A stretch of DNA of 64,000 bases from Paenibacillus sp. FSL R7-0345 (GTDB lineage: Bacteria > Bacillota > Bacilli > Paenibacillales > Paenibacillaceae), in NCBI RefSeq assembly GCF_038595055.1, contig NZ_CP152002.1, forward strand, positions 6,630,501 through 6,694,500, read 5' to 3'. The translations under genes were made by a program, and so were the position numbers. The notes under the pieces are model-generated. The model had not been told where the DNA came from and did no database searches. It was given only the letters and a program-made list of their open reading frames with translations. Positions 62,330-64,000 of this stretch are shown in pieces (positions within the stretch are counted from its first letter, which is position 1; every line of letters begins with the position of its first letter).

Positions 62330-63566
62330 TCATCGCCGTCCTCCCTCTGTGCCTCTGCACAGCAGCAGATAAGACAGGACGGATAAGAGACCTGCGGCAG
62401 CAATGACGACTGCCATCGGCAGCGCCGTTTCGTCACCGCCGAGTCCGACCAGCGGAGCGACGCAGCCGCCCAGCAGCAGCGGGAGCAGTCCGAGCAGCGC
62501 CGAGGCGCTGCCTGCCGTTTCCGCCTGATCCTGCATCGCCAGCGAGAAGGTCGTTGTGCTGATCATCCCGACGCTTGAGACAACCGCAAGCAGACAGATG
62601 AGAATCGGCCACAGGCCGCCGCCGGCCAGAACCGTAATCAGCAGCAGCACTCCGCCCAGCGCACAGAGCAGCAGACCGCTGGCCAGCAGCCTGCGCTCGC
62701 CGTACCTGCCGGACAATCTGCCGGCAATTTGTCCCGTAACAATAATGCCGAGTCCGTTAACGGCAAAGATCAGGCTGTACATCTGCGGGGATACCCCGAA
62801 CATATTTTGCAGCACAAAGGAAGAACCGGAAATATACGCGAACATAGCCGCCATGACAAAGCTCTGTGAAAGCGCGTAGCCCATAAACCGCCCGTTGCGG
62901 AGCAGTCCGCGGAAGGTAAGGAGCGTGCCTTTCAGGCCGCTTTTGACGCGCCGTTCCTTGGGCAGTGTCTCCGGCAGGCGCAGCAGAATCGTTGCACAAA
63001 AGAGCAGTCCGGCTGCAAAAAGCACGATAAATACACCCTGCCAGGTCGTCACTCTCAGCAGCTGCCCGCCGATAATCGGCGCAAGAATCGGCCCAAGCCC
63101 GTTCACAATCATCAGGAGCGAGAAGAACCTGGTTAATTCAGAGCCGCTGTACAGGTCGCGGACGGCAGCGCGCGAGATGACCACACCTACCGAGCCGGCC
63201 AGCCCCTGGATAAAACGCAGCACAATTAAAAGGCCGATCGACGGGCTGAAAGCACACAGCAGGGAAGATACGGTGTAAATCAGCATACCGATCAGCAACG
63301 GGCCGCGTCGGCCGCGGACATCACTCAGCGGACCTGCCACCAGCTGCCCGGAGGCCAGTCCAAGCAGAAAAAAGTCAGACTAAGCTGTACCAGCGCAGCG
63401 CTGGTTCCGAAATGCTGGGCCAGCTCCGGCAGGGCCGGCAAATACATATCAATCGACAGCGGGCCGATCGTAGCAATCGCCCCCAGTATAACTGCCAGCT
63501 GCAGCCGCTGGCTGCGGGACGGCCCTCTGCCGCAAGCGTGCGGCTATTCATTTTTTCTTTAATCAT
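62330..63566 (-). pseudogene. Bcr/CflA-family MFS drug transporter, broken by two frameshifts
   Basis: The 336-residue frame at 62330-63340 covers helices 2-12, starting at AGPLSDVRGRRGP and including RFIQGLAGSVGVVISRAAVRDL. The first helix is in another frame upstream (LGAIATIGPLSIDMYLP, LPELAQHFGTS, LVQLSLTFF). Going from it to the main frame needs one extra base at a run of six Ts near 63374-63379. The start codon region (MNSRTLAAEGRP) is in a third frame and needs another base near 63510. Each is a single-base loss. Either the gene is dead or the sequence has errors; the coding parts are otherwise well kept. An intact version would export bicyclomycin or similar compounds. Confidence 0.8.
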
Positions 63567-63709
63567 GTTTCTATGACGCCAACCTTTCTGCAGCAGCCTA
63601 AACGGCCTGTTTTTTAGTAATCTTCATACTACCTGATCGGGGCGGAAATGTTCAATGCTTTTTGATTGGAGACAGCCGGCGGCGTTCAAGCGGTGAGCAG
63701 GCAGCCATA

Positions 63710-63737
63710 GAAAAAAAGGACCCCCGAAAGGAGTCCT
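63710..63737 (-). terminator. Terminator of the partial ATPase gene
   Basis: Minus strand: GGACTCC-TTTC-GGGGGTCC followed by TTTTTTT, about 35 bases after the stop codon at 63771. Confidence 0.8.
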
Positions 63738-63770
63738 GCAGCCGATACCCTGTAAAAGTCTACAGCAAAC

Positions 63771-64000
63771 TTACTGCGCCCGGCGCAGATTATATTCGGT
63801 ATACGCCTCACAGATCAGACGGTATTCCAGCACGGCATCCGCTATAATCGCTTTGCGTCTGGCCTTCAGCACAATTTGTTCAATATCGGCAAAGCTGCAG
63901 CCTGCCAGCAGGCCGGCCGTTTCCGCCACTATCCCTTGCGCATCCTCATTCCCCGCGAGCAGCAGTCCGATGTACCGTTTCCTGTCTTCTACATCCGGGG
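63771..64000 (-). CDS. C-terminal end of a probable AAA+ ATPase
   Basis: Open from the right edge of the window on the minus strand, with the stop TAA at 63771-63773; the start lies outside. The visible 76 residues read ...DRKRYIGLLLAGNED, then SFADIEQIVLKARRKAIIAD, then AYTEYNLRRAQ. The 'ADIEQIVLKARRKAI' helix pair resembles the lid helix region after the arginine finger in AAA+ ATPases of the FtsH/SpoVK group. Without the Walker motifs this is tentative. Confidence 0.5.
   Translation of the reverse strand, partial: PDVEDRKRYIGLLLAGNEDAQGIVAETAGLLAGCSFADIEQIVLKARRKAIIADAVLEYRLICEAYTEYNLRRAQ

Noticed and set aside
1-64000. CRISPR arrays, tRNA or rRNA genes, prophage or transposase genes
   Set aside because: None was seen: no regularly spaced repeats, no cloverleaf-like clusters and no integrase, terminase or transposase motifs.

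Overview
The window looks like chromosomal DNA of a Paenibacillus-type Gram-positive (Bacillota). Supporting signs are strong AGGAGG-type ribosome binding sites, GTG/TTG/CTG starts, a lipoteichoic-acid-synthase-family enzyme, a protein with three S-layer homology domains, Bacillus-style sigma-A promoters and Rho-independent terminators, and intergenic inverted-repeat elements. I see no rRNA, tRNA, CRISPR array, prophage or transposase gene. Assignments are from reading the sequence; no database search was possible.

Layout. 0-9.4 kb: the end of an LrgB-type protein, a Gfo/Idh/MocA oxidoreductase, a DinG/XPD-like helicase with a nuclease-like N-terminus, an LTA synthase, a MarR regulator, a chemoreceptor, then about 900 bp of gene-free DNA with two inverted-repeat elements. 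9.4-18.4 kb: a MHYT-GGDEF-EAL protein, an ABC exporter pair, and a cell-surface operon (Ala/Pro-rich secreted protein plus an S-layer-anchored protein with tandem thioredoxin-like domains) preceded by a terminator-like leader hairpin. 18.7-24 kb: a TcyP-like symporter, a second Gfo/Idh/MocA enzyme, and an operon of two UbiA prenyltransferases around an unknown protein. 24-38.3 kb: two more GGDEF-EAL proteins, an acetate-type transporter, a small membrane protein, a DsrE-like protein, a class V aminotransferase-like enzyme, a VTT membrane protein, a large hybrid kinase with its BTAD-type response regulator, and a cohesin-like protein.

38.6-51.6 kb is a coherent pyrimidine-degradation locus: dihydropyrimidine dehydrogenase (preT, preA), dihydropyrimidinase (hydA), a small unknown protein, a PucR-type activator, a beta-alanine-type aminotransferase, malonate-semialdehyde dehydrogenase, and an NMT1-type ABC importer. 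The beta-ureidopropionase step is missing from the window. Promoter-proximal TAGACA/TGTCTA inverted repeats occur upstream of both pucR and the importer operon.

52-64 kb: a PAS-GGDEF cyclase, a metallo-beta-lactamase-fold hydrolase, a DUF72 protein, a cytoplasmic alpha-amylase, BioY divergent from an ECF module whose second ATPase is fused to the EcfT membrane subunit, a nitroreductase, a cluster of four DnaA-box-like 9-mers, a FlxA-like protein, a Bcr/CflA-type MFS gene broken by two frameshifts, and the C-terminal end of a probable AAA+ ATPase. Four cyclic-di-GMP enzymes in one 64 kb window suggest a lifestyle rich in second-messenger signalling.
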